A stretch of DNA of 32,262 bases from NCBI GenBank assembly GCA_002404345.1, contig DHJN01000211.1, positions 21,344-53,605 on the forward strand. Reading direction: 5' to 3'. Both the position numbers and the translations under genes were made by a program. The notes under the pieces were generated by a model, which was not told where the DNA came from, ran no database searches, and worked only from the letters and a program-made list of their open reading frames with translations. Origin of the DNA: Actinobacteria bacterium UBA4719 (lineage in GTDB: Bacteria; Actinomycetota; Actinomycetes; Actinomycetales; Dermatophilaceae). Below, piece by piece: positions 18,901-26,552 of the stretch (its first letter is position 1; each line of letters opens with the position of its first letter).

Positions 18901-20433
18901 GAAACGCGCCGGACAGATGGGACGTCGGTGCAGACCGGAATCTCATACGCGGTAGACGGTGCTCCGGCGGCCATGGGCTTCTCGCTCGATGTTGATGCTC
19001 TCATCGTCGAAGTGTCTTCGTTCGACCGACAGGATTCTGTGGTGTCGGCGCATCTTGCTTCGTCTGGCTGGAGATCGAGAGTGTTCGCCGTGCGAGTGGC
19101 GGAGGAACCTGCTCTTGATGGCATCGCCAACTCGTTCCAACGGACCTGGTTGTCTCTGGTCTATCTGACTGCTTACAGCGTTACTGCGGCGACCGCTTCC
19201 CCCGGAACCGACATTGCAGCGACGCTCGACGGTGGAAGATGGCTCGCGGATCTTCCACGGATGCTCGGTGTGCTGTACCGGGCCGCGGATCCCGACGACC
19301 CCGCGCAAGTGGGCCCAGACAAACTCGTCCAGAAGTTGCAGGAGTTGGGCGCGAACGTCGTGGTTACTAATGTGATCGAAGCGCACGCCAGGCTGCTTGG
19401 CCTCTCAGACATCACGGATCTGACGTGGGACCTCGCCGAACGCGCCTTTGCAGATACCTGGGCGGCCGCCGTTCGGCTTGCAGTCCTGCGAACGATTCCC
19501 GACGCCGAGGATTCGGATCTGACTGTCGACGTTCTGAAACCGACCGAAGGAACGAAGGTGCGCATTGCTGTCAGCGAGACCTCCATCGGGGGACTTGGTC
19601 TGATCGAGGATCTAAGACTGGCGTACGCCAGCGACCCGCAACAGTTCTGGAAATTCGTCAGCGCAACTGTTCGTCCGTCTGAGTATGAAGAGATGGACCG
19701 ATCCCTGCGAGGACTTCTTCACCGTTTGGCCAACGAACCGGATGGCCCAGCCGCCACTGCCGTCACAGGTGTCCGAAACGCCAAGGGCGCTGTCGATGCA
19801 CATGCGGCCTTGAAGGAACTGCTGAATGCATGGTCTGAGTTGGATGGCCCCCCACGACACCTCGCCGTTTCTGCCTTCTCGTCACGATTCCTACGCCCCG
19901 GAGCTGATGCAAGCACCGACCGTGTAGCGCTGGAGTTGTTGTCAGCTTGGGATGATCTGGAGCATCGGGTGGGCGCTGAGGTTGACGCTCGCGTTGTGGC
20001 GTATGCCGCGGCGCGAGGTGTGCTCCCAGGGGTCAAAGCGGCAACCGCCATGACCGCAGATCAGGTCTATAGCCTCCTCTGGCCACGGGGTGTGGCGGCA
20101 AGGAATCACCACTTGGAATTCTGGCAGCCATACACAGAGGGCATCTTGATCGACCGACTCTTGCTCGCTGCCGTTGTGCAACGTCCAGTGCCCGAGATCG
20201 ACGTGGCTGTCGTCAACTGGCCCCATAGCTATCGACTGGCTCTTGCGGAAGCCGAAGAGGTGGATCTCGTCGCCCCCTTGAGTCGTAGGGACCTCGTGTC
20301 AGCCGCAGTCAGGCGTGTCGCCGCCATACCCGTCGATCGAGGGGCACTTCGTGTCTACGGGCACTTGGGCCGGTTCGAACTCACCGAACAGGTCATGAAG
20401 GTCCGAATCAGCGTGGCGGAGGCTTTTCAGTGA
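15952..20433 (+). CDS. dpdJ: DpdJ-like giant DEAD/DEAH-box helicase
   Basis: At 1493 residues this is the largest protein in the window. It is a superfamily 2 helicase with Walker A VGAGTGSGKTLAFYLPA (GTGSGKT 197-203), Walker B LVLLDEVHTYSG (DEVH 388-391), motif III GLSATLRDG and motif VI FLQRKGRAGRS (639-649). Between motifs I and II lies a probable zinc ribbon: Cys297, Cys302 and Cys307, then CTLC at Cys327 and Cys330. The C-terminal ~800 residues are unassigned. It starts with GTG overlapping the dpdI stop and itself overlaps dpdK by four bases. In dpd clusters DpdJ is the large helicase of the restriction arm and is adjacent to the PLD nuclease, as here. A DISARM DrmA-like protein was considered but other DISARM genes are absent. 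Confidence 0.8.
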   Translation: MSSDRWRRIPTILDALEDLELPLLAWGVTQSALSFDEVMQVVTTAVDEDFASGLSDGPNEKSYISELKRRALLHQVPGSSPLQFRTRLGEGLRLLASLRQTFPPGKSATPAWWRGGAPLIADYRLQVSPRWYPRRHLEPVEVVSKLCDREPWTDLHQSIALAMLDGRNLARFQVDSAVAILEGLSDRRGRAVVVGAGTGSGKTLAFYLPAFLSIGPRLMKPPSSTHTVALYPRKELLRDQAREAMGASRLLESAMQTHGARPLRIGLLYADTPHNARDRRLGGIGSPWRRTGAGVRCPYFACTEDACTGDLIWHEDDRVAGVERLVCTLCKASLPVDAVALTRDSMVKRPPDVLFTTTEMLSRYSSDDRLGSLLGWTGATSPELVLLDEVHTYSGVHGAQVGLTLRRWRNCLRVRGAKAPVFVGLSATLRDGVPFFASLTGLDESAVEYITPASEELVPSGRQYSVVLRGDPVSGTSLLSASLQTSMLMGRLLEPAGKEGLFGSSGFIFTDDLDVTNRFYDDLRDAEGGQTRSRPGVAKKAVLAQLRSPNFVAGGGAAARTKDRYQDGQSWDIVEEIGHQLSGTLNEGALRIGRTSSQDAGVDSGANLIVATASLEVGFNDPRVGLVIQHKAPRDSAAFLQRKGRAGRSPHMRPWTVVVLSDYGRDRAVYQGYEQLLDPEISPRRLPVRNRYVLKIQAAQALLDWLSKRVAHGGGRVDVRTILRTPKTPGTKHPKAAHVLTALNGLLTETSLQDELGRYLEFALGINSSDVQAVMWEEPRSLLLSVVPTAMRRLSAEWTSIDTDPGFRPGEILPEHLTRTLFEPLNVPDVVLELPFDSERGDEPRMPLMPALREAVPGRVSRRFGVERDENRTWLPLPAGDTHELATFVARGHRLGIWSAGGQDFEVVRPLSLRLEQPEKEIADSSNARPVWASQFILAESLAAPAPLPHLSPWSELVEGVRFALHVTGDPFEVRRFTTGAVGETRRTDGTSVQTGISYAVDGAPAAMGFSLDVDALIVEVSSFDRQDSVVSAHLASSGWRSRVFAVRVAEEPALDGIANSFQRTWLSLVYLTAYSVTAATASPGTDIAATLDGGRWLADLPRMLGVLYRAADPDDPAQVGPDKLVQKLQELGANVVVTNVIEAHARLLGLSDITDLTWDLAERAFADTWAAAVRLAVLRTIPDAEDSDLTVDVLKPTEGTKVRIAVSETSIGGLGLIEDLRLAYASDPQQFWKFVSATVRPSEYEEMDRSLRGLLHRLANEPDGPAATAVTGVRNAKGAVDAHAALKELLNAWSELDGPPRHLAVSAFSSRFLRPGADASTDRVALELLSAWDDLEHRVGAEVDARVVAYAAARGVLPGVKAATAMTADQVYSLLWPRGVAARNHHLEFWQPYTEGILIDRLLLAAVVQRPVPEIDVAVVNWPHSYRLALAEAEEVDLVAPLSRRDLVSAAVRRVAAIPVDRGALRVYGHLGRFELTEQVMKVRISVAEAFQ

Positions 20434-20948
20434 GCACGTGGCGCCGCACGGTCCGAACTAACCCGCGGGCAGGAGTCAGGGTCAACGAGATCCTGAGCAC
20501 TGCTCTCGTTTCCGAACTCCTTGATCCGAGTGCCCACCTTTGGCTTGTGTCACCTTGGGTCAGCGACATCATCGTGGTGGACAACCGCGACGAGCACTTG
20601 GAAGCCGTGCTGGGTCAGGACTACGTCCGCACGCTTTACCTGACAGAAGTACTAGCAATCCTGGCCAGCGGTGGCTCCACCCTCCACGTTGCGGTTCGGC
20701 CCGACGATCACAACAATGCTTTCCTTAGCCGACTCGAGCGGACCCTGAGCCACCCATTCGATCTTCATCGCGGCGAGGATCTCCATGAGAAGACCATCTG
20801 TGGAGGCGAATGGCTGATCACAGGATCCATGAACTTCACGTGGCGAGGCCTAGAAGTCAACGACGAAGCCGTGATGTATAGCGTGGATAGCGAACTCGCA
20901 GCCCAGACTCGACTCGATCTTGAGCATCGATGGTTGGGGCCGGCATGA
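20430..20948 (+). CDS. dpdK: DpdK-like phospholipase D-superfamily nuclease
   Basis: A 172-residue protein with one HKD-type motif, LHEKTICGGEWLITGSMNFT: His119, Lys121 and the downstream GSxN. The usual Asp of HxKx4D is replaced, as in many PLD nucleases. A single motif in a small protein implies a dimer with one shared active site, like the Nuc and BfiI group. The N-terminal half (LLDPSAHLWLVSPWVSDIIVVDN) is the typical PLD lead-in strand. It is expected to cleave the DNA backbone and is the only recognisable nuclease of the operon, so it is the best candidate for the cutting step of restriction. GTG start overlaps dpdJ, and ATGA overlap joins it to the next gene. Confidence 0.82.
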   Translation: MSTWRRTVRTNPRAGVRVNEILSTALVSELLDPSAHLWLVSPWVSDIIVVDNRDEHLEAVLGQDYVRTLYLTEVLAILASGGSTLHVAVRPDDHNNAFLSRLERTLSHPFDLHRGEDLHEKTICGGEWLITGSMNFTWRGLEVNDEAVMYSVDSELAAQTRLDLEHRWLGPA

Positions 20949-22966
20949 CGACCGATGCTGACCACTTCATCAGCGAGTTTTTCGGTACAGGGAATCTGGT
21001 CCTGCCTGGTGGGGATCTTCAACAGGCCAATGGCGCGTACGTGGCGCCCTACGTTGCGCCCCTCCAAGCCGGCCTCAAGAGACCGCTCATCCTGCCGCGC
21101 AAGGTACCTGGCGGTCGGACCGATGCCTATGTGGTCTGTTGGGACATGGCCCAAGTAGGATCTATGCGGGCGTTGATCGAAGCTTTCGTCGCTCATTCGT
21201 TCGTGGCGTTCGACGGACGGACTGCGCGACTGTCGGCGGAAGACCCTATCGAGGCCGCGATTCTGGCACTTGTGGGTAGCGGGACAACGTTCGTCCTGAG
21301 GCCGTCCAACCAGGTGAGCCAGAATGCTTTGTGGCGGACTCTCCCACTGCTTCGTGATTTGTTGAACGCCCGCCCTCAGCGAGTTCAGGCTGTACCCCGT
21401 CCATTGGGACGCATGTTAGCTGAGTTCAATGCCGCGATTGCAGCGGGCAGCGCGGCGAGCTCCGCAGATCTACTGGATGAGATGACTGCGATCGGTGGTC
21501 TCTCGCCCCTCAACCTCGCCTATCTTCGGGTCCATCGCCTTGGCCAACTCGGGCGTGACGCTGAGTTGCTTCGCCTCCCAGATCTCGACGATGTCATGTC
21601 ATCACGTCCACCTCTCGTTGTGCGGGATGACATTTTGGCCGCTTGGCGGCGCAACGATCTACACGGCATCGATCTGGCCACCGACGCCGGAATCTCAGAG
21701 GCTGTCGCCCGGGGAGCCCTAAGTACGGAGCGCGTGGCAGGAGGCGTGGAACCAGCAATCGTTCATCGTCTCGGGCTGGATGCTCGGATCGGTGCGGCCG
21801 TCATCAGCCTGCTCCGAACGGATGTCGCCAGTGGATCTGCGCTGTTGCCAGGTGATGACCTGCCCGAATCGCTTCGAACGCATCTGTCAGCGCTCGTGAG
21901 AGGTTCGACGACGACTTCGGCGTCGACGAGCTCGACGTTGGGGGTCGTCTCAGAAGCTCGAGGAGCTTCTCCGACCGATGACGATGTGGACGTCGTTCTC
22001 TCAGACGCACCCGCAACCCAATCCATAGCCACCCCGCCAAGATCATGGTCCGAGTGGGGATTGCTCATCTCAGGAGCCGCATCCGTGTGGGATGCGTTGA
22101 GTGACGCGTGGTCTGACTGGCCGCCTCCCTTCATGGAGGATGCGCATCTGGCGGAAGCATTGGCGCACGTTGGTGGAAGCGGTGCCGAGGACGCGTGGTC
22201 GATGGTCGGACCCTTTCTCGAGGCCGACGACATGGGGCGCCCGGCCTGGAAGTCTGCCGGTGCCTTGCTCGTGCTTGCGGCGAGCTACGACCGATGGGCA
22301 CCGGCCGACCTGGCCGGTATCCAGGCGCTGCTCGAGGTTTTCGCCCGAGGAGGCCCAAGGGCCCAGGACTATCGAGACACGCTTGACCTGATTGGCGGAT
22401 CTGCGTCTCGATGGGCGTCGGTCAGCAACGTACTCCCGACACTGGACATGGTCGACGTCCTCGCCCGCTCAGCTTGCAGCGACCCCGACGCCCGACTGCG
22501 ATTTGGCCTGGCCGCACTCGAACCGCTACACCGACACAGATGGCGACTTGGCCCGGACCTCATCTGGATGGCCGACACGGTCGCCACTGAAATCGGATTG
22601 GATCTTGATTGGTCGGTCGCGCAAGACGAACCAGATCACCCCCCCGCGCCTGCGGTCGGTGAGATCAGTGTCTTGCTCTACTCGCTGGACGAGGGAGCCC
22701 TGCGGCGCGCCGCCGAGGGTGTTGCTCGTTTCGCCCCACAAGCACGCGTGCAGACCTCTGCTAGCAGGGTTGGTTCCGATCAACTCCGAGCCCAGACCAG
22801 GGGAGCAGATGCCATTGCGCTCGCCACGCGATGCGCCAAGCATGCGGCGACTGGCTTCATTCGCCAACACGTCCGGCCAGGCGTGGTGGTTGCCGAGGCA
22901 GACGGAGCCGGTTCGGCTTCGCTTCTTAGAGCAGCCGTTGCGGCGATCCAGGACTGCGCCGGTTAG
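20945..22966 (+). CDS. dpdD: DpdD-like protein
   Basis: A 673-residue protein with start ATG 20945 chosen because it overlaps the dpdK stop as ATGA; an in-frame start 15 bases earlier is possible. The N-terminal domain begins DHFISEFFGTGNLVLPGGD and runs to about residue 317. A Ser/Thr- and Asp-rich linker (~318-365) leads to a helical C-terminal domain beginning SWSEWGLLISGAASVWDALSD. No enzymatic motif is apparent. It is the last gene of the operon and ends 76 bp before the convergent modification operon. By elimination and size it corresponds to dpdD, a protein of unknown function in known clusters; it could instead be another accessory component. Confidence 0.55.
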   Translation: MTTDADHFISEFFGTGNLVLPGGDLQQANGAYVAPYVAPLQAGLKRPLILPRKVPGGRTDAYVVCWDMAQVGSMRALIEAFVAHSFVAFDGRTARLSAEDPIEAAILALVGSGTTFVLRPSNQVSQNALWRTLPLLRDLLNARPQRVQAVPRPLGRMLAEFNAAIAAGSAASSADLLDEMTAIGGLSPLNLAYLRVHRLGQLGRDAELLRLPDLDDVMSSRPPLVVRDDILAAWRRNDLHGIDLATDAGISEAVARGALSTERVAGGVEPAIVHRLGLDARIGAAVISLLRTDVASGSALLPGDDLPESLRTHLSALVRGSTTTSASTSSTLGVVSEARGASPTDDDVDVVLSDAPATQSIATPPRSWSEWGLLISGAASVWDALSDAWSDWPPPFMEDAHLAEALAHVGGSGAEDAWSMVGPFLEADDMGRPAWKSAGALLVLAASYDRWAPADLAGIQALLEVFARGGPRAQDYRDTLDLIGGSASRWASVSNVLPTLDMVDVLARSACSDPDARLRFGLAALEPLHRHRWRLGPDLIWMADTVATEIGLDLDWSVAQDEPDHPPAPAVGEISVLLYSLDEGALRRAAEGVARFAPQARVQTSASRVGSDQLRAQTRGADAIALATRCAKHAATGFIRQHVRPGVVVAEADGAGSASLLRAAVAAIQDCAG

Positions 22967-23018
22967 TTGCGAGTCGCCGTCGTTCACCCTGATCATGGGG
23001 GCGAAGGTCGGCGCGCAC

Positions 23019-23040
23019 TTCCTTCCCGTCGTGGAAGGAG
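23019..23040. terminator. Hairpin between convergent dpd operons
   Basis: TTCCTTCC and GGAAGGAG form an 8-bp stem (one G-U) around the loop CGTCGT. It lies in the 76-bp gap between the stop of the dpdD-like gene and the stop of the minus-strand dpdB-like gene, where both operons need to end. No T-tract is seen on either strand, so strength is uncertain. Confidence 0.45.
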
Positions 23041-23042
23041 TC

Positions 23043-24188
23043 CTACCGATCCATCGCGCGAACGACCGGAAGAACTCTACCGACGTGTCGAAGCAAATGA
23101 TTGGTCAGGAGGCGAACATCCGAAGGTGTGTTCTGAAGACCGTTCCAGCGTCTCTGCTCGCCGTCACCCAGATCCCAGTGACCGCTAGTCCAGGCACATA
23201 CCGGCTTGAGACGTGCTAGCGCGTCGCCCAATTCCAGGCCCGGAAGATCCGCTGCGGGCACGCCCTCAGTCAGGTGGTCCATCACGAAGCCAAGCGCTTG
23301 AATCCCAACTCCGTGTGTAAGTCGTGACTTTCGAGGTTCGAGCGACCATGCACCCGGGAAAGTGGCTCTGACCAGGATCCAGAAGACCTTCAGGTGCAAG
23401 AGGATCTGCTCTTCATCTCCACTCCCGTCCAATGGGTCCCGATATTGATATAGCGCCCCTTCGTACAGACTGTTCTCAATCATCTTCAGGACACTGTTGT
23501 CCTTGATCGTGCCGCTCGGGGCGGTCGGCGTAGCAATCCGGCCATAGAAGGGACTGTCGTCGTCACCACTCAGTGTTGTCCCGTTGTTGAGGCGGGTCAT
23601 CAAAGTGGCCGGCAGTCGGCGCCGCGCATATTGGGAAGGCAGGTGCCCGGCGGTGTCAGGCAACAGTTCGTGTATGAGCCCCTTCGGTAGTGGCTTGCTG
23701 TTGTTCACCAAGATGAACTGCAAACGCTGCTCATCCTGTCCACTGGCAATGAAACCGACTACGGCCACAGGGAACTCGGCAAGCTCCGCATCGCGGATAG
23801 CAGCGCTGCGCTGTTGCCCGTCGACGATCCATGCCGGTTTGTTCTGGTCGTCGAGAGTTTCATCGACCGGGATGATCAACTCCCCGATGGTGGAATAGTC
23901 CACAATGCTCTCGACTCGGATCGGTTCGAAGCTGACGCAGTCGTCGAACGCCAGGACTAAGGCGTTTGGCAGCATCGCTCCGTCCGATTCGAGATAGCGC
24001 CGAATCGCCTTGACATGGCTTAGGACTTCAGGCCGCTGGTATCCGCTGAGTTTCTCGTCGTCACGGCGAACGCGGGAGACCGTTGTGAAGTCGTGGATCT
24101 TCTTGCCGTCGACCCCGAAGCAGTAAATGTACTGAGCACCCTGGCGAATCCGTAGAGCGGGCAGCCTCAGCATGTATCGGTCAGCCAC
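23043..24188 (-). CDS. dpdB: DpdB-like DGQQR/ParB-type protein, copy 1
   Basis: A 381-residue protein with IVDGQQRSAAI (DGQQR 123-127), a variant of the DGQHR motif that defines DndB/DpdB-like proteins related to ParB. Upstream, SGYQRPEVLSHVKAIRRYL is shared almost position for position with the gene at 25419. It starts with GTG and overlaps the dpdA stop by eight bases; it is the last gene of the modification operon. In the Salmonella dpd system DpdB has ATPase activity and is needed with DpdA to put preQ0 into DNA. Which of the two copies here is the functional DpdB cannot be told by eye, and they may act as a pair. Confidence 0.75.
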   Translation of the reverse strand: MADRYMLRLPALRIRQGAQYIYCFGVDGKKIHDFTTVSRVRRDDEKLSGYQRPEVLSHVKAIRRYLESDGAMLPNALVLAFDDCVSFEPIRVESIVDYSTIGELIIPVDETLDDQNKPAWIVDGQQRSAAIRDAELAEFPVAVVGFIASGQDEQRLQFILVNNSKPLPKGLIHELLPDTAGHLPSQYARRRLPATLMTRLNNGTTLSGDDDSPFYGRIATPTAPSGTIKDNSVLKMIENSLYEGALYQYRDPLDGSGDEEQILLHLKVFWILVRATFPGAWSLEPRKSRLTHGVGIQALGFVMDHLTEGVPAADLPGLELGDALARLKPVCAWTSGHWDLGDGEQRRWNGLQNTPSDVRLLTNHLLRHVGRVLPVVRAMDR

Positions 24189-25422
24189 GGCTTCTCCTCA
24201 CAGTTTGCATCGGCGCGGACAGTCGACTCATCTTGTTAGCCAGAACTGACAAGTTGTGGAATCCTCTGCGCTTGTTACGCTCGGTGCCGCGGAAGATCGC
24301 AATCTCGATCCCGTGATGTTCGCACAGTCGGCAGCCGCAGGTCTTCCACGGAGCTGCCACCAGGGTTCGTTCGTAGGCATCGAGGTAGCTCTTCTTGCTC
24401 TTCGTGATGACTTCGTACTTCGCCAACACGTCGATGACGCCCCTGACTGGCGTTGACCCGGCATCGTAGGACCGCAGACGCCTCAGGCACTCCCGTTCTG
24501 CCGCGACCGCATCCCTCTGTGAGACGACACCCGCTAGGATGTTCCGCTTCAGGACGCTGTTCCCTTCAACTTGGGGGACGCGGATCGCAACGAAGTCGCC
24601 ATCAACGGTATGGAAGTTCCTTCGGTCGTCCATGAAGGCCTGCCGGAACGCCGATGTGCTGTCGAAGCTAGTGACCCCGAACCGAGCGAAGTCGGCCATG
24701 GAGTCAACTCGGGTGATCCCCAGCAAGTGAAGTTGGGTAGTGCGTGTCCTGACGTGATCGATCGCCGTCAAGCACTCGATGATGTCGGGTGTCTTGAGTG
24801 GCACTAGGCCACCGAGGGCGATCCTGCGGTAGCCGATCGCCTGCAATTGCTTGACACTGTCTGCGTAGCTCGCCGGACTCCACCCCTGCGCTGCCCCCAC
24901 TGGAGTCAGGCGTGCACCACGACTGGCCACTGCCTCGAAGAATTTCTCGGCCATGCGAAGGGTCAGCAGTCGGCGCTCGGCCCATTCCGGGTTGGGCGCC
25001 TCGAGCCCGGAGGTGGACTGGTAACCGAAGATGATGTGGTCGACGCTCACCCCTGCGTCGAATCCACAACCCTCGTAGAAGTCGATCGTCTCCTCAACGG
25101 TTACGGGCGGCACCTTCTCCTGTATGTAGTTGAAGGCGCCATTGTCGCCAAGGGTTTCCACGTGATCGGGCAGGCGAAAGTACTTACGGACGCCGAGTCG
25201 GTAGATGCGGGCGCGCTGGGATTCGGAGTACTTGCCTGCCCCACTGATGGAACCATCAACGATGGCCTTACTCACCAGGATCCCGTCATACGGGGTCTCG
25301 GCGAGCACCTCATGCGCGTACAGATCATCCCTCTGTCGAACCCGCAAGGGCGAGTACTCGTCTCGGTGGAAGTCGTAGGTGGGACTCACCATGTCTTGGC
25401 TGTCCGGAAAGTAGAACTTCAC
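24181..25422 (-). CDS. dpdA: DpdA, tRNA-guanine transglycosylase-like DNA modification enzyme
   Basis: A 413-residue TGT homologue that in dpd systems exchanges guanine in DNA for preQ0. I chose GTG at 25422 because it overlaps the upstream stop (GTGA); the longer open frame to 25707 is antisense-like and overlaps the preceding gene. TGT features are in order: LGDNGAFNY with Asp93 at the place of the DSGGFQ catalytic acid, ALGGLVPL (Gly204-Gly205-Leu206) matching the base-binding GGLAVGE loop, SFDSTS with Asp254 at the nucleophile position, and a C-terminal zinc site CxCx2C (Cys362, Cys364, Cys367) with His389 as fourth ligand. All key residues are present, so it should be active. Its neighbours on both sides carry DGQQR domains. 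The Dpd context argues for DNA rather than tRNA as substrate. Confidence 0.9.
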   Translation of the reverse strand: MKFYFPDSQDMVSPTYDFHRDEYSPLRVRQRDDLYAHEVLAETPYDGILVSKAIVDGSISGAGKYSESQRARIYRLGVRKYFRLPDHVETLGDNGAFNYIQEKVPPVTVEETIDFYEGCGFDAGVSVDHIIFGYQSTSGLEAPNPEWAERRLLTLRMAEKFFEAVASRGARLTPVGAAQGWSPASYADSVKQLQAIGYRRIALGGLVPLKTPDIIECLTAIDHVRTRTTQLHLLGITRVDSMADFARFGVTSFDSTSAFRQAFMDDRRNFHTVDGDFVAIRVPQVEGNSVLKRNILAGVVSQRDAVAAERECLRRLRSYDAGSTPVRGVIDVLAKYEVITKSKKSYLDAYERTLVAAPWKTCGCRLCEHHGIEIAIFRGTERNKRRGFHNLSVLANKMSRLSAPMQTVRRSRG

Positions 25423-26552
25423 CGATTCGCCGCACGCGCAGCCACGTAGTGGCGGACCAAGAAGTTCGACAGGGTGCTGATGTGGCGCGGCGTGTTCTGC
25501 ATTTCGTTCCAGGGGAGTCCTATTTCCTCCCAAGTGCCTTCGGTCCAACGGCAAACCGGTGCAACTCGTTGGAGTTCCTTCTCGGTCACTGCGCGGGCAG
25601 TCTTTGCATTGAGGTCGACCTGCGCCATGACCCGCTCCATCAGCCGTCCCATGGCACGGATGCCAACACCGCCCATGAGACGCGATTCTTGAGGCGACTT
25701 CCCCCACGCGCTGGGAAAAGTTACCTTCACTGCAGACCAGTAGATGAGGAGCAGATGGCGGATTCCTTCGGTGTCGGTGGTCCCGGCCGCGATGTTGCGG
25801 TACGGAAACAAAGCGCCCGATGGGGATTCGAGTGACTCCTTGAGAGCTTCGACCAGGCTGTTGTCTGTCACAACAGTTTGATGCTTGCTGTCAGCATCCG
25901 TGGAGGCGCGCTTGATCAGCCCGTAGAACGGCGATTCCGGATCGAGGTTGAGCATGTCGACCAGGGCCGAGGGCAACCGCCGCGCCGACAATCGCGCAGA
26001 CGGCGCGCTGACGATCTGAGGGAGCAGTTCGGTCACGAGGTTTACCGGAAGTGGGGAGACGGTGTTCACCCGAAGGAACTGCTCGCGTTGGAGATCCAGA
26101 GCGTCCGTCACAAATCCAGCCACGGGCACTGGGAGTCGCGTGTTCTTCGTACGGGCCAGGGCAAGGCTGCGCTGCTGACCATCCACGATCCAGGCCGGTC
26201 GTGCCACACCCGGAGTTGTGACGATCGGGATCTCCAGAGTCCCTGAGGTTGCCAAACCATCACTGACCGCCGGACCTCGAGAGGATCGGAACCTCACCGT
26301 CTCCGGAAGGGCAAGGATCAGACCATTGGGGAACAGAGCCACCCCTGAGTCCAAGTACTCCAGGATCTGTTTCACATGGCTACGTTTCTCGGGCCGCTGG
26401 TAACCGATCAGCCTCCCCGCCTTATCCCGGGAGATGTGAGCGACGTCAGCTACCTGATCGACCTCCTCAGCAGCGAGAGCGAACAGGTACAGGGGGATCG
26501 CGTCGTTCTGCTGGATCCTCAACGCCCTTCGCTCGAGGTACCGCATACTCAT
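25419..26552 (-). CDS. dpdB: DpdB-like DGQQR/ParB-type protein, copy 2
   Basis: A 377-residue paralogue of the gene at 23043. IVDGQQRSLAL (DGQQR 124-128), IGYQRPEKRSHVKQILEYL and the C-terminal WNEMQNTPRHISTLSNFLVRH all have counterparts at nearly the same spacing in copy 1. ATG 26552 was chosen because it overlaps the dpdC-like stop as ATGA; the frame is open further upstream to 26600. It lies between the dpdC-like gene and dpdA and overlaps both. The DGQQR loop belongs to the DndB/DpdB group, related to ParB CTPases/nucleases. The divergence between the copies looks old (well below half identity by eye), so this is not a recent duplication. Sub-functional roles are unknown. Confidence 0.75.
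   Translation of the reverse strand: MSMRYLERRALRIQQNDAIPLYLFALAAEEVDQVADVAHISRDKAGRLIGYQRPEKRSHVKQILEYLDSGVALFPNGLILALPETVRFRSSRGPAVSDGLATSGTLEIPIVTTPGVARPAWIVDGQQRSLALARTKNTRLPVPVAGFVTDALDLQREQFLRVNTVSPLPVNLVTELLPQIVSAPSARLSARRLPSALVDMLNLDPESPFYGLIKRASTDADSKHQTVVTDNSLVEALKESLESPSGALFPYRNIAAGTTDTEGIRHLLLIYWSAVKVTFPSAWGKSPQESRLMGGVGIRAMGRLMERVMAQVDLNAKTARAVTEKELQRVAPVCRWTEGTWEEIGLPWNEMQNTPRHISTLSNFLVRHYVAARAANR

Noticed and set aside
5521..20948. DISARM-like system (SNF2 helicase, large helicase, PLD protein)
   Set aside because: No DNA methyltransferase and no DUF1998 drmB-like gene is present, while a TGT homologue, DGQQR proteins and preQ0 genes are. The Dpd assignment explains all members.
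25423..25707. Long N-terminal extension of DpdA up to 25707
   Set aside because: The extension overlaps the coding end of the preceding gene, has no TGT similarity, and the GTGA overlap at 25422 matches the operon's pattern.
23043..26552. Dnd phosphorothioation system, because of the DndB-like DGQQR motif
   Set aside because: No DndA, DndC, DndD or DndE-like protein is seen; the partner between the DGQQR genes is a TGT homologue.
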